From assembly GCA_037974965.1 (NCBI GenBank), contig JBBPFI010000011.1, forward strand, positions 868,001-932,000: a stretch of DNA of 64,000 nucleotides, read 5' to 3'. Below are positions 10,421 to 21,502 of the stretch, piece after piece. Positions within the stretch are counted from its first letter, which is position 1. Every line of letters starts with the position of its first letter. The notes beneath the pieces were generated by a model that did not search any database, was not told where the DNA came from, and saw only the letters and a list, made by a program, of their open reading frames with translations. Source of the DNA: Dacryopinax spathularia. Taxonomy: Eukaryota > Basidiomycota > Dacrymycetes > Dacrymycetales > Dacrymycetaceae. A program made the translations under genes and the position numbers.

Positions 10421-10830
10421 GATGGTGAGTATCGGAAGGGGTCTTGCTGGAAGATGGTTGAATGAGTGGGAAGAGTGATGAGGTTCGGCGAAGGGCAAAG
10501 TTGAAGGGGGTTTTATGTGCCGTCCTGGAGGGGCGAGGGAGGGCGTACGTACGCCCATATTATTTCTGACAGGGAGAGGCCAGGCGGTAGCTGGGAAGAC
10601 AAAGATAAGGAGGTTACAGCCGCCGGTAAGAGGACACGTACTCACTATTGCGCTGGTAGAGTGGACTGACGGACATTTCAGGTGCCTTGTAGGGGCCGGA
10701 GGAAATGCTCCAACGGCTGCAGCAGCCCTGGTGAGTTGCCGCATGTTGGTTCGGAGTTGGGGACGAATCAACAGCAGCCCCTATCTGAGTCTCAATCCTG
10801 TGATAGCCGGAGGGAAGGAAAAGTCGGTAC
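10421..10830 (-). other. 5' leader of family member 2
   Basis: Similar to 4707-5130 and with the same candidate donor sites (GTACGTACGCC near 10550). Evidence that a unit of gene plus upstream region was duplicated. Confidence 0.4.
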
Positions 10831-11643
10831 ATTTTGAATGCAGGTAGGGACATAAGGTTGAAAAGAACATCAGAAGTGGCATCAGCATAAGTTCTTGGCA
10901 GTGGGGCTGAGGAGCCGGAAACATGTTGCCGAAGTTCTGGGAAGCAGAGGGCTGGAGTTGCCATCTCAGCTTGCTTCCTGATGATCTAGTATTATTCCTC
11001 TTCCTCTCATTCTCTTGCCCGAGACCAGACATAAGTGGCTAATAGAGAAGCAAGTCGAAAGCCAAGTAGCATAATTATCGTGAGCGGCTTTCACTTCACC
11101 TCGGAAACCGGGTGAAGGGCAAGTGCGTGCTACGCCGAAGACCAACAAGCCCACGGAAGTAACACCTCCACGTAGAGAGGCGTATAAGGCCACGAGAGGA
11201 GCCATGCAGCACGGCATGGGAAGACACTGCGTGTTGCTAGCGTAGTCAATCGCTCATCCCTGGCTTGAACTATGTCCGACAGCACAGTAGCCGTTGCAAT
11301 GCGTTTGATTAGTGCGCCAGTTTCGGATAGCCCAAAGCAGCGGTCGGGATCAGGTATCGTTCATGTGTAAGAGCGGGTCGTCGGGAAGCCGAGTGACCAG
11401 ACACTGGGCAAGGCCAAGGAACGAAGTTCGAGAGAAGCCGGGCACTGCGAAGTCGCGGTCCTGTTCCCCTGCTCATTTGCATCGCTAGTGCGCATCATTT
11501 GAGAGAAGTAAGATGACCGTCAGTACTTTCGTAGAGAGCCCAGATACTCTTAAGATAAGCTGAAGGACAACGACGGTGCGGTTACTCAAAGCGGCATACA
11601 GGCTAAGTACGCCGCTGGTTGCCGTGACGGTGCTTGAGGGCTT
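10831..11643. other. Gene-free stretch
   Basis: No supportable gene, RNA or repeat seen between the leader of family member 2 and the degenerate palindromic element. Confidence 0.4.
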
Positions 11644-11675
11644 CTGCACTGCCACTCGGGGACGAGACCTCGGAC
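11644..11675. other. Degenerate copy of the palindromic element
   Basis: Contains TGCCACTCGGGGACGAGACC followed by TCGGAC, recognisably related to 2759-2790 and 8634-8665. It lies about 330 bp beyond the stop of the gene at 12002-13303, matching the spacing of the better copies. Confidence 0.35.
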
Positions 11676-12001
11676 GTCCGGACACAAGCCACAGCTTCTC
11701 AACGTCTCACACACTGAATCTAGCAACCCACGAAACGGCGCTTTTGCGTAACCCCTTTATATGCGGTTCTCGGATCATTCACTGAAGAGCTTCGGATAAG
11801 ATGAACCAGGAACGGCAACCCGATCCACCGTACGCAGGCTAAACGAGGCTGGAAATTGTTATCCAGGATAATCATGACAAACCATAAACCACCGTGACAG
11901 CGATAGTATCGAACAAAGCGGGAGCGAAGTTAGAAAGCAGAGTGAAATTCGTTCCAAATCTTCTACCCAGCCGCGACGACGTAATGGAGGAATACGTCAT
12001 G

Positions 12002-13303
12002 TTATCGCGCTGCATTGTCGGCAGGCGGAGGCAGCACCGTCTCCGCTGTTCGCAGCATCTCCTGCACCTTCTCTTCCAGAAATCTTCCCGCTCTGAGGCA
12101 GTCCGCCAGCTCCCGGATGATTTGAAGCAGCTTGCCGTTGGACTCTTCAAGGCGTCTCCAGTCCCGCATGAGTACCTTATTCAAGTTCCTCAACGACTGG
12201 TTCTGATCCTTGAGCCGCTTCGTATTTCTCTGTAAATACTCGGTGTAGATGGGATCTTCGGGCGAGGGCACGTACGGCTCTGGATCAGGAGGCGGATGGG
12301 TGAGGAGAAGGTTCTCCCGCAAGACATCGTCCGTTATCTGCTTCATATCTTGCAAATAGTCCTCCGAAACATCGGCCGACTGGATGTAATACGCCCAGTT
12401 CTGGCCCCAGATCTGTAGCTCCTCGCGCACTGACTGGCTAGAGTTCATCGCAGCTTCGACCATGCGGCGAAGGAGAGCTTCGGTGTTCTGTCCCCCAGAG
12501 TCATCGGTCGACCGAAGCTCGTCTGAGTTGAGCTCACTTGGGTCGGCCGGTGGCTGCGATGGGTACGCTTCGGCGGAGGGCTGTTGGTCTTGCTCGAAAG
12601 GGTAAACATACTCGCTCAGATGCGCTCTCGCGCTCGGTGTGCCATGCGGAGGAAGCATCGTAGCCGGCGTGACGGATTGGGGAGGTGGCACTGGCCAAGT
12701 AGAGCGTCCGCGTACATTGCTCCGAGGCGCCTCCTGAAGGCTTCGGGATTCATAATTGCGGTACCCCAGACCGGATAGATTGTCTGAAGACCACATAGGA
12801 GCGGTTCTGGATAGAGGGGAGGACAGCTGCGGAGCTCGAGGGCTATGGATTGTGAATGGAGGGAGAAAGCCCGCCTGGGCACCGATGCCGGTCGAGTGGG
12901 TAGCATAGCCGGAGAAGTCCAGGGCGATGCCAGAGACCGGCGCCATGGGAGGTAATTCGGAGGAACGTTCTACAACGGGCGAAACCTGGACAGACGCAAG
13001 AGGAGGACGAGGGAGGAAAGGCGGGAAGGGGATATGCGGGATCCGCCACCTTCTTGGATTGGTGGCATGAGGATCTTGCGCGTTTGCTTGAGGGGATCCA
13101 ACCCTAGCCATGCTATTATCGACCTGGAGAGTGGCAAGTGCCTGCGTATCGATGTCGTCAATTATCGCCTCACACGGTGCACCGATGAACGTAGCACTTA
13201 CCACTTCGGGTTCCGCTGCGGTAGTGCGAAGGTTGGTGTGGCGATCGGAGCCCAGTTGCTCTGGAACTGTGAGGCTGTCCTGAGCAGGTGGCCGGCGCAG
13301 CAT
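12002..13303 (-). CDS. Ser/Pro-rich protein with C-terminal coiled coil, family member 3 (433 aa)
   Basis: The ATG at 13303 (MLRRPPAQDSLTVPEQLG) is the start I favour, by position and by its TATA box about 120 bp upstream; the frame is open further upstream. The protein has a Pro/Ser-rich body. Residues about 277-433 are helical: an aromatic segment (WGQNWAYYIQS), then two coiled-coil blocks separated by a Pro-rich loop (PPPDPEPYVPSPEDP). The architecture matches the genes at 3069 and 8975 but primary sequence is more diverged. No known domain. Probably a dimerising nuclear or scaffold protein; that is inference. Frame intact. Confidence 0.7.
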   Translation of the reverse strand: MLRRPPAQDSLTVPEQLGSDRHTNLRTTAAEPEVVSATFIGAPCEAIIDDIDTQALATLQVDNSMARVGSPQANAQDPHATNPRRWRIPHIPFPPFLPRPPLASVQVSPVVERSSELPPMAPVSGIALDFSGYATHSTGIGAQAGFLPPFTIHSPRAPQLSSPLSRTAPMWSSDNLSGLGYRNYESRSLQEAPRSNVRGRSTWPVPPPQSVTPATMLPPHGTPSARAHLSEYVYPFEQDQQPSAEAYPSQPPADPSELNSDELRSTDDSGGQNTEALLRRMVEAAMNSSQSVREELQIWGQNWAYYIQSADVSEDYLQDMKQITDDVLRENLLLTHPPPDPEPYVPSPEDPIYTEYLQRNTKRLKDQNQSLRNLNKVLMRDWRRLEESNGKLLQIIRELADCLRAGRFLEEKVQEMLRTAETVLPPPADNAAR

Positions 13304-13420
13304 GATTATGTAGGAGGGGTCGGAAGACGAGGGGCGTTCCAGTATTCTACGTGTTCGCTTCTGGTAGATGATTGAAGAAAGCGGAAGATTGTCGAAGCTC
13401 GAGGACGGAAAAATTGTCAT

Positions 13421-13428
13421 CTTATATA
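13421..13428 (-). promoter_or_regulatory. TATA box of family member 3
   Basis: TATATAAG on the minus strand, about 120 bp before the ATG at 13303. Context CGTATATAAGATGAC resembles the TATA context of the gene at 6581-7243. Confidence 0.5.
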
Positions 13429-15212
13429 CGCCTCTCGAGTGGCGACTCAGCTCCACGTTCGGCACCTTCCATCCAAGCGGCAGTGGCCAGTGGCCAGAAG
13501 TAGATCCGGAAGAGAGGGAGACGTATGGGCCGGCCGCCGGGGCCTGAGAGCGGAACTCCTGCTGACTGGATTGTCTCCGAAGGATCAGGCGAGCAGCGTG
13601 GCGAAAGCAAGGTGATGGAACCGAGAAGGCTTGGACGTCGCTGCTGTTTTGGCGGAGTGAGGTGGGGGAGTCGGCTGGTGTTGAGATATGGTTGACCCGT
13701 AAGTCTCCATACTTGATCAAGCTGATCACAAGGCGATATCTCCGCCCGAACGATCGGATATCCGGCTGAATACCGGACAGGAGTCATCGGGCGCACGAGG
13801 CAGACCGCACAAAAGCATGCATATACTGATGGATGGGCTTGTGCTTGTGAATGTGCGGCAAGGTGTGTCATTCTGTCCAAGAGAGGCAAGGATAGGGGCG
13901 GCGAGCAAGGGGCATGATGATCTTGTGGGTATCATCAGCGCAGTACGGCGGCGATAGGAGGAGCGAGCGAGGGCCTAAACTATGGGACTCACCTGGAATT
14001 CGGCGGGCAGCCTGCGCAAGCTGCGATGGGCCTGCTGCCGAGCAGAGCAAGGCGGAGTGATCATGTTCAGAAGCAGATTGCCGAGAGAGCTTTGATGCAA
14101 GCAAAGTTGAGAGGTACGACCAGCCCAGTGAGAACGCTTGCTAGATCTGTCGCAAATAGTGGCGACTGCAAGCGAGCGATTCGCTTCTGAATTCTTTCCA
14201 GCTGAAAAAGGAGTCAAGCTCAGAATAGCATCTTTCAGTGCAAAGCAGGCCAGCAAGAAGTCATTCCCGACCGTCAGAACACCACCCTGAAAGTGGGAAC
14301 TGCCGCTCCGCTATCTCCGCACAATTTCACAATAAAAGGCCATCAAGGGAACACCAAAAACCGTCCAACAAGAGCCCACTCCAGAGCCCCTTTCCATGCG
14401 CTAGAGCAGCCAAGCGACCAAGTAGCTTGTAGTACGTAAAACGATCCCATACCGCTAGAGGCCGCCAGAACGAGATGAGCAGCGGTTGATAGCTAGTAGA
14501 GCGCGTGGGCGGAGCTGAGAGGATGACGACCTTTTGGTCGATGATCTTTGGATTGTGTACGCAGTCATTCTCTATCAAGTCAGCAGCTTGTTCGACGCGC
14601 AGGATTGTAAGAAACAACGGAAAGGCGTAGAAAGCCTAAGGAGCGTGGAAGCGAAGCTGCACGATCATGGGCCTCTGTCAAAGCTCGAGGACAGCCACTC
14701 GGATGTACGGCTCGGATGAATATCAACCCACTACGCTTTCTCGCACGCGGTGGAGGGAAGAACGCTAGTTACCTCAAGCGCAACAGAATACCACAGCGTG
14801 CGAGAGGTACATCTTACAGTACAGGCCGTTCAACAATGGTAGGAGACGGCTTCCTGGCTCTCTTTGGGCGAAGGGGCCGCGTTTTGCCTTCCGCAAAGTA
14901 TCCCAGTGAGAGAAAGGGCTCAATCAACGCAGGTGAACGATAGCGTGATCCCACAGCAAGCGCGAATGACGGAGCTTTTGTGTGTGCGAATGCGAGTAAT
15001 TGAGCGCGGACAGATGCATTACACGTATGTATCCTGCCCCAATCTCCGCATGCCATACTCCGAGGCTCATAGGCCACGAGAGACCATAACATAAGCAGGT
15101 TTTGTCGCCACCACTCGCCTCGCCCTCACATCATACCATAGCAGCCCGCAAGCAGTCCCCGCAAGCAGTCGCAAAGCAGTACTGAGACGACAAACACAGA
15201 CATGCAGACGGC
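13429..15212. other. Gene-free stretch with one palindromic-element relic
   Basis: No gene supported. At 14683-14715 there is a diverged copy of the palindromic element (ACAGCCACTCGGATGTACGG). No coiled-coil gene lies at the expected distance on its right, so it may mark a lost family member or may simply lie 3' of RPS26. Confidence 0.4.
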
Positions 15213-15953
15213 TTAGCGAGCAGCAGCCTTAGCGTCCTCCGCAGCCTGCACAGCCGGGTTCACCTTCTTGCCATCCTTGAACCGGATGCGCGGGGGAGGG
15301 GCGCGGTTCCTGCGTCCTTCGCGCGAGCGGACGCGGACCACTGCGGAACGAGTTAGAATGATGAAGATATGAGGAGCGGGGAGGAAGCGGAGGGAAGGGG
15401 AGGGAAGGGGGACGTACCGTGCGAGTGGATAGCGCAGGAGACGCAGTAGGCAATCTTGATGTAGAGCTTGGGGACGGCGTATTCTACAAGCACGCAAGGG
15501 GTTAGTGACCCCCAGTGTCTGGAGCAGAGCGGAGAACGAGCAGACGCACCCTGGTAAACGCTCGCATCGCTGATATCCCTCACAGCGGCCGACTCGACCA
15601 TGTTCCTCACTGTGAACCGCTTGATGGCCTTGTCCTTGGGCACACAGCGGGCGCAGTTGCTGCACCGGACAAAGTTGACGTGTCCACGTCCGTGCTTGTT
15701 CCGGCCGCCATTTCTTCTTTTCTTAGTCTGCGGAGGAGGTCAGCTGGCTGCTCGGGCGTGCGTGGCTTGCCTGGGAGGGGGCGAGGGAGGTCGGCAGGTC
15801 GCTGACTGAGCGCAGGGGGAAGTGCATCCATCCGGAGTGCATCCAATCCATCGTCCTGCCATCCATCCCGTCCACCACCGCTCTGCCCCTCCCATCCAGT
15901 ATCGTCCATCGCCCTCCCAGGCCGAACAACGAACAGAAATGCAAGCTCACCAT
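15213..15953 (-). CDS. RPS26: 40S ribosomal protein eS26, 4 exons, 124 aa
   Basis: Component of the small ribosomal subunit near the mRNA exit channel. Exons 15953-15951 (only the ATG), 15727-15550, 15483-15418 and 15340-15213 splice in frame to a protein of the usual eS26 length. It begins [18 protein letters not shown] and contains the zinc-binding Cys pairs ([10 protein letters not shown] and YCVSCAIHS), the [10 protein letters not shown] block and a basic tail ending in Ala/Lys-rich sequence. All introns have GT-AG ends (GTGAGC, GTGCGT, GTACGT donors). A start codon isolated on its own exon is a known pattern for ribosomal-protein genes in fungi. It is divergently arranged with the zinc-finger gene at 16300, with about 350 bp between start codons. 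Confidence 0.95.
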
Positions 15954-16299
15954 ATTGGATAGAGGTCGAGTTCCGATAGAGAGTCAGACGACGACGGCGA
16001 GCCTTCACTCAGCGGTAGCGGTCTGAACTTTTCCCCCTGCCGCCCTTGACGGGAATACTTCCGCTCGATGTCGGAGCCGAATACTCCCGCTATCTTCTCC
16101 GATGCTGCTCGCTCGATCGTTGTGAGGAGTTCGATCGTTTGTGTGCGGCGTGCGCGTTGCGTCAGGTCCCTTAGAAGACGTGGGATGAATGCGGAGCGCG
16201 TTCGATCGACAGGCAGGAGTGGGTTGAACGGCCCAACTTGCTCCCTCGCCTCCTTTTCTTACTTTCTCTCCTGTCCAACCTCCTAGTGCTTGAATAACG
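15954..16299. promoter_or_regulatory. Shared divergent promoter region of RPS26 and the zinc-finger gene
   Basis: 346 bp between two divergent start codons must hold both promoters. No convincing TATA box was seen; ribosomal-protein genes often lack one. Confidence 0.5.
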
Positions 16300-17473
16300 A
16301 TGTCAGACGAAGAAGGTCCCCGCAGCAGCAAGACAGCCTACCGTATCGGTTCGTCCCACCCATCCCCATCCCCCACCTCTCCCCCTCCTCTCGCACTCTC
16401 CCGCACTCCCACTCGCCACTAACCCCGCGCCCAAACCCACAGAATACGCCCCCACCTCCCGCTCAAAATGCAAAGGCCCCAAACCCTGCCACGGCTCCCC
16501 CATCGCCAAGTCCTCCCTCCGGCTCGGCACGCTCGTCGACATAAAGGGGATGCAGAGCTTCCAGTGGCGACATTGGGGATGTACGACCGAGAAGCTTATG
16601 GGCAATGTTTTGAAGAATGTTGGGGATGTGGAGGATTTGGATGGGTTTGAGGACCTTAGGTGCGTCTTGCTTTGCTGTTGGGTGTGAGGCGGGATATGGG
16701 GTGCTGATGTGGTGAAAAGGGAGGAGGATCAGGAGAAGGTCAGGAAGGCGTTTGAGACGCGCAAGATAGACCCCGCCGACATCCCAGAAACAGCGAAGAA
16801 ACCAGCGGAAGAGACAGACGGCGCCACGGATGGCCACAAAGATGCTAAACCCAAACCCAAACCAAAAGCACTGAAGAAGGGGAGCAAAAATAAAGCGGTC
16901 AAAGACAAAGAGACCGAGGAGGAGAAAGAGAAGGAGCCGCCGAAGAAACGACCCCGGAAGGCTAGCAGCAAGTCAAAGAAGGTCGTTGACGAAACGGAGG
17001 ACGAGGACGAGGAGGACTTTATCGACGACGACGACACAGAAGAAGACATAAAACCCAAAAAGAAACCTGCAGCTCTCAAGAAACCAGCTCCAAAGCCAGA
17101 ACCGAAGCAAGCAAAGAAACCCAAGACCGCTGCTCAAAAGGTCCGTCCTCACGTGCTCTTTCTACATATATGCGCCTTTTCCTCATATAAGGAGCAGCAG
17201 AAAGACTTAGCCGACGCGCTAGACGGCGACGGCTCTCTCTCCTCCGCCTCCGAAGAGGATGATGATGAGTCTGAAAAAGTAGGGGGAAAGCGGAAGGTCT
17301 GCCCCTCGTCCCCCCTGTCTAGTGTATGGGAGCTGATGCTGCTAAAGCGTGCCGCACCGAAGAAACCGACTTCTTCTGGCTCGAAATCAGCCAGTAAGAA
17401 GGCCAAGCAAGAGGATGACGCGTCCTCCTCCCCAAAGGCTGTACGCACCAAACGGACCACGAAGGCCAAGTGA
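16300..17473 (+). CDS. PARP-type zinc-finger protein with basic/acidic tail, 5 exons, 305 aa
   Basis: Exons 16300-16348, 16443-16659, 16720-17140, 17192-17296 and 17348-17473 splice in frame. Residues about 16-75 match the PARP-type zinc-finger pattern as found in small fungal proteins: EYAPTSRSKCKGPKPCHG, then LRLGTLVDI and FQWRHWGC, giving the Cys/Cys/His/Cys ligands. This domain binds DNA strand breaks in PARP1 and DNA ligase III. No catalytic PARP domain follows. The rest is Lys/Glu-rich, with acidic runs and many PKKK/SKKA blocks typical of nuclear chromatin-binding tails. A nuclear DNA-nick or chromatin-binding role is a reasonable inference. The last two introns are both 51 nt with no in-frame stop, so retention would add 17 residues instead of truncating the protein. 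Confidence 0.85.
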
Positions 17474-18128
17474 GCGTGTGAGTCGACGCGAAGCGGGGGT
17501 GCTGGCGGAGATGGTGGGCGGGGATGGCCTTACCGACCCAGCCTTCGATGCTGGATGCTCGATTCCCGCCCCTATTTCGACAAATTGAGCCCGGATTTGG
17601 TCTGGGAGCTCCTATCTCCCTAAATTCCTCGCGATGGGTCCCGGCGGACACGTGTACATCCGACTGTTACAGGCGACGAGGACGATCGTTCTTGTGCATA
17701 TATCCTTCGCTCGCCGGTCCGGGCTGGTTCTTCTGCATATATCGTCCTGTTCGTGAGCTTGAGTATTTCGTTTTTGGTGATGTATAAGGTTTTTGAATGA
17801 GATGAGTTGATCGTGTTTCCTCAGAGCTGCTACAACCTACAGCCCGTGAACGGGAGGAGCTACTGTCGCGAAAGCTTGGTTTTTCTCCTATCGACGTCCC
17901 TACCTTCCAGAGTCTGCTCCTCTTGCCTCAGCGCACTGTTTTCGTCTCCGTTCAGGTCGACAACATTCCCTACGCACAAGGCTCTGCCCTGGCGACCCAC
18001 TCCGGCCCATGTCGGCGAAGTCCGCGAAGGCCGCGAAGGCCGCTTCACCCCATCTGGCAACTCGGAGGACACGGGGAGGCAGTCGAGTCGCCGCCATTGT
18101 CCCTCCATCAATCATGGAAATGTCTGAT
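17474..18128. other. Gene-free stretch
   Basis: 3' flank of the zinc-finger gene followed by sequence without a supportable ORF, leading into the tandem repeat array. Confidence 0.4.
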
Positions 18129-18700
18129 CTGTCAAACGCCGCTCTATTCTTCTGCCGTCTCTTCTCCCGCCGGACCGCCTTGCACCTCTCCTCATGTCGT
18201 CCCGTGCACTCAGGCGGTGTGACTCCCACGAAGCGCGGGCATCGCTATTGTTCGTTCGTTGGGGATGGCTCAGCAGCTGTCAAACTCCGCTCTATTCTTC
18301 TTACGCGTCCTCTCCGGTCCTTGAGGCTCTCCTCATGCTCGTACGCGACATGACTCTGAGGAAGTATGAGCTGTCAAACACCGCATCATCCTCTTATGCG
18401 TCCCATCTTCCTTTCGTCCTTCGAAAGCTGGCAACCGACCGAACTGCGACGGAGCATCTATCAGTTCATCTGTCAAACTCCGCTCCATTCTTCTGACGTG
18501 TGGTTCCCATCCTCACCTTCCTCTCGTGGTCGTACACCGCATGACTCCCAAGAACCATAACTGTCAAACGTCGCTACATTATCCTACCGCCTCCTCCCCT
18601 CCCCTAATCCTGCCCGAGGGCCTTCTCTGGCCAACGTGTCGGCTGACTCCGAAGAACCCGTTAAACTCCACCCTCTTCCCTCCACAAAAGGCAACAACAC
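18129..18700 (+). repeat. Six-copy ~95-bp tandem repeat upstream of a coiled-coil gene
   Basis: The motif CTGTCAAACTCCGCTCTATT (with variants) starts at 18129, 18277, 18371, 18470, 18561 and, degenerate, 18658. The spacing is 148, 94, 99, 91 and 97 bp. Units also share a downstream TCTTACGCGTC-like block and a TGACTC-containing block before the next copy. TGACTC is the core recognised by Gcn4/AP-1-type bZIP factors. The array ends about 180 bp before the TATA box of the gene at 18935, so it may be a promoter-associated array. No coding potential. Confidence 0.6.
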
Positions 18701-18876
18701 TTACGCGTCGTCTCACCTCGAGGCTTAACTGCATCTGTTTTCCCGGCTCCGGCTTGATCTTCTGATCCAACTATTGTCCTCAAGACAAGCACGATGCGCA
18801 TCAAGTCGGCTATCTCCGCCCCTCTTCCTGCAGGCAGCACATACGTGGGTACTCTGATGCGAATGAGAGCTCGAGC

Positions 18877-18884
18877 TATATAAG
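18877..18884 (+). promoter_or_regulatory. TATA box of the gene at 18935
   Basis: TATATAAG in the context GAGCTATATAAGGCC, 51 bp before the ATG. Confidence 0.55.
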
Positions 18885-18934
18885 GCCCGCTGTTGAAGGG
18901 CTGAGGTCCGCTACCCCAAAACCCTGGACTGAGG

Positions 18935-20418
18935 ATGTCGTACGCTCCTATCCCTGAGGACGATATGTCGAGCTCCTTCGCCACGGACATGACTCATTCT
19001 TTCTCCCTTGGGAGCGGTTCTTCCCAGGCTCCAACCTTTGGTTCTGTATCGTCTGTCGACGGTACTAATGCTGAGGTGCAGTCTTCACTGGGAACGGCCC
19101 ACCCCTCCGGGGATTCTCTCGCACTGCCGGCGGAGCATAACCTGAACCATGATCTGTGGCTTGCCCTACAGACTTTGGTAAGCGATCTCCATGTCCACGC
19201 ACGCGGCACTAACATTCTGGGCAGGGTTCGATAAGCGATATCACTGAAGCTACCGAAACCTCTGACGAATCAGAAGAGGAGCAGGACATGTCCTCAGCAA
19301 GCTCAGCGACCAACGAAATCCATTCGCAAGAGCAAACAGCTTCCCTGCACGGTGCCCACGAGGGGTTCGAAATTCTCGATACGCAGTCGACCAATCCCGC
19401 GTCAGGCTATATAACACCGATCCCACCGGTACAACCGAGCGAGACGTACCTGCAAGTGCCTGCCCAGGCGGGAAATGGAGGTACGACCTCGTCTGGATCG
19501 TCCGACCAGCAGAGTCCGGCCAGTGATCAGTCGGGCTTCGTTCACGGCCGTCATACTTTCTTCGACGCGTTCGATACCCAGGCGCACTCCTCCACCTCCA
19601 GCTATGCGGTGACACAACAGCCCCAACAGCAGAACGAGCTCTCTTTCGGCCAGCAGAAGCAGACCGAATATGCACAGAGCAGCGCAGCCGGCTCCTTCGT
19701 ACAGGATCACGGTGGAAACGAACACCCGAGTTTCATCAGCAGCCTCCATTCTCCGCACGGCATGTATGGGGCAGCGTTCCATCCCTCTTATACGCCAAAC
19801 CAGTCGTACCATCCGCATCATATTAATCTCCATATTCAGAGCGCGACGGGAAACGAAACCCGGGCTCCATTTTACAGCAGTCTGCAAGGCGCTCTTACAG
19901 ACTATCAGCCTCAAGCAGCCTATCCGAACTCGGCTCCTTCATCTCAAACTGTGTTCCATCCGGGTGATGTCCCAGCTGCACCTCCGCCCAGTCCAGCCAC
20001 GTCCTTGATCCAACGCGGTGAGGTGAGGATATCAGGGAACCGAGAATGGCGGTCGAGGTTCCATCAGAAAGTCGAAGGTCAGCATCAGCTTCTCTGCTTA
20101 TGCAGATCATTGCTAACTCCGCGGCTAGCCTCTGCACTGCGGCGAGACGTTGAATCCAGAAGGGCGGCTATGAGACAGGCTGAAACGCAGCGTCTGGAGC
20201 TCAACACGCTGAATGGTACAGTCAGCATGCTCCAGGAGCAGAATGCCGATCTGCATAGGTGGAACGACGATCTGCGGAAGAGGATCCAGGAACTCTCTAA
20301 GGAACTGGCGGAGAAAACTCAGGAGGTTGAGCGTTATAGACATGCCCTGCAGGACTTGTTCGGTAATGTGGGCCGTCCTTCGATGTCCCTCAATACTGGC
20401 GCTGCCTGGAGCAGCTAA
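18935..20418 (+). CDS. Ser/Gln-rich protein with C-terminal coiled coil, 3 exons, 461 aa
   Basis: Exons 18935-19177, 19225-20077 and 20129-20418. Intron 1 (47 nt) has GTAAGC, CACTAAC and CAG. Intron 2 (51 nt) has GTCAGC, TTGCTAAC and TAG, and is a multiple of three without a stop. The protein begins MSYAPIPEDDMSSSF and is Ser/Gln/Tyr/His-rich for about 360 residues. It then has a basic helix (VEASALRRDVESRRAAMRQA) running into heptads (LELNTLNGTVSMLQEQ, LRKRIQELSKELAEKTQEVE). This is arranged like a bZIP factor, but the diagnostic Asn-x3-Ala-x3-Arg signature is not evident, so DNA binding is uncertain. It has a TATA box and the repeat array upstream. Related in design to the minus-strand coiled-coil genes to the left. 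Confidence 0.75.
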
Positions 20419-21367
20419 CGTATGCTATCGGATAGTGTCCTTCACCTAAAGTAGCAATTGGATGCCCTTATCCCCATGCTTTCGGAGATGGTATAGAGTC
20501 CAGTTTCTGACCTCAAACGGATCATCATGCTTGCCTGACAACTCTCGCCTCGTTCGGAATTCTCATGCGTGACAGCAGGAAGCCTCAATGGTTGCAAGCG
20601 GGCCATTCAACGGACAAGCAGCGCAGCTTCCGTATGGCGCTTCGCAATCATCAGAAGGCGTTACAACGCGTATCAACAAGCGAATAGCATACGTGTCCTG
20701 CCCTCTTTTCTCGTCCAGAACCCTCCCCAAAGGTTTGGCCGAGCTTAAAGCCCCTGGCAGAATGCGGCCAGAATTGCCGGCAGACCATAAATGAATGAGA
20801 TTTGTCCCCAAGCCGATCAGATGGGAAGCCTATCAGTAAGATCGGGTGCCGATGAGGAGTCCGAGGTTCGATAGGCACATCATTACGCCTCCGGCCAGCG
20901 CTGTTAAGGCGGAATGATGGTAAAGGCCAGGCGTCGGCCGAGAGGCGACTCCGCTCTAACAGCGGGGTTTGCTCCCATGCGCACAGCATTTGGCTTCGCA
21001 GGCGCTGCTTTTGGCCCTTGCTTCCCCCTCTCTCTGCTTTCATATCCTTTCATGGCTTTAGAATCCATCAGAAGACGAAAGAATTGGAGTTATTGTTGCC
21101 TGCTCCAGAGCGAAATCTGTACATTACGGTCTTTGTCGCGAAAGCGACGATGGCCTAATAGGGCTTAATGCCAACCCCTTGAGGACGATCATTCTTCAGC
21201 TCCGGCGAACTTGGCTCTCATCACTCTCGGGCACAGGCGGCCGCTGCCTTCAATTGCGTATACCTGGCATAGTGATGGTTTATCGTCGTGCGGCTGCAAC
21301 GTATACTCCCACGTGCTTCTACCTTGGCTCTTGTGCAGCGTGTACTTTCGACGCTCCTCTTGTAGCC
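20419..21367. other. Gene-free stretch
   Basis: No ORF with credible composition or splice pattern; serves as 3' flank of the 18935 gene and promoter of the 21503 gene. Confidence 0.4.
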
Positions 21368-21374
21368 TATAAAG
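21368..21374 (+). promoter_or_regulatory. TATA box of the bZIP-like gene
   Basis: TATAAAG, 135 bp before the ATG at 21503. Confidence 0.5.
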
Positions 21375-21502
21375 TCCCCCTCTTTGTCGACAACAATGCA
21401 CAACAACTCCCTCTTCCAGCACCCGACGCCTTTATCCTCTTGCATATACCTCGTCTCCTATACCGCCTTCGGCTCTCACCTTTGACTCGGCAACGAGCCA
21501 GG

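Noticed and set aside
19402-19914. Minus-strand ORF of 170 residues
   Set aside because: Lies opposite the coding exon of the gene at 18935; no domain and no upstream signals.
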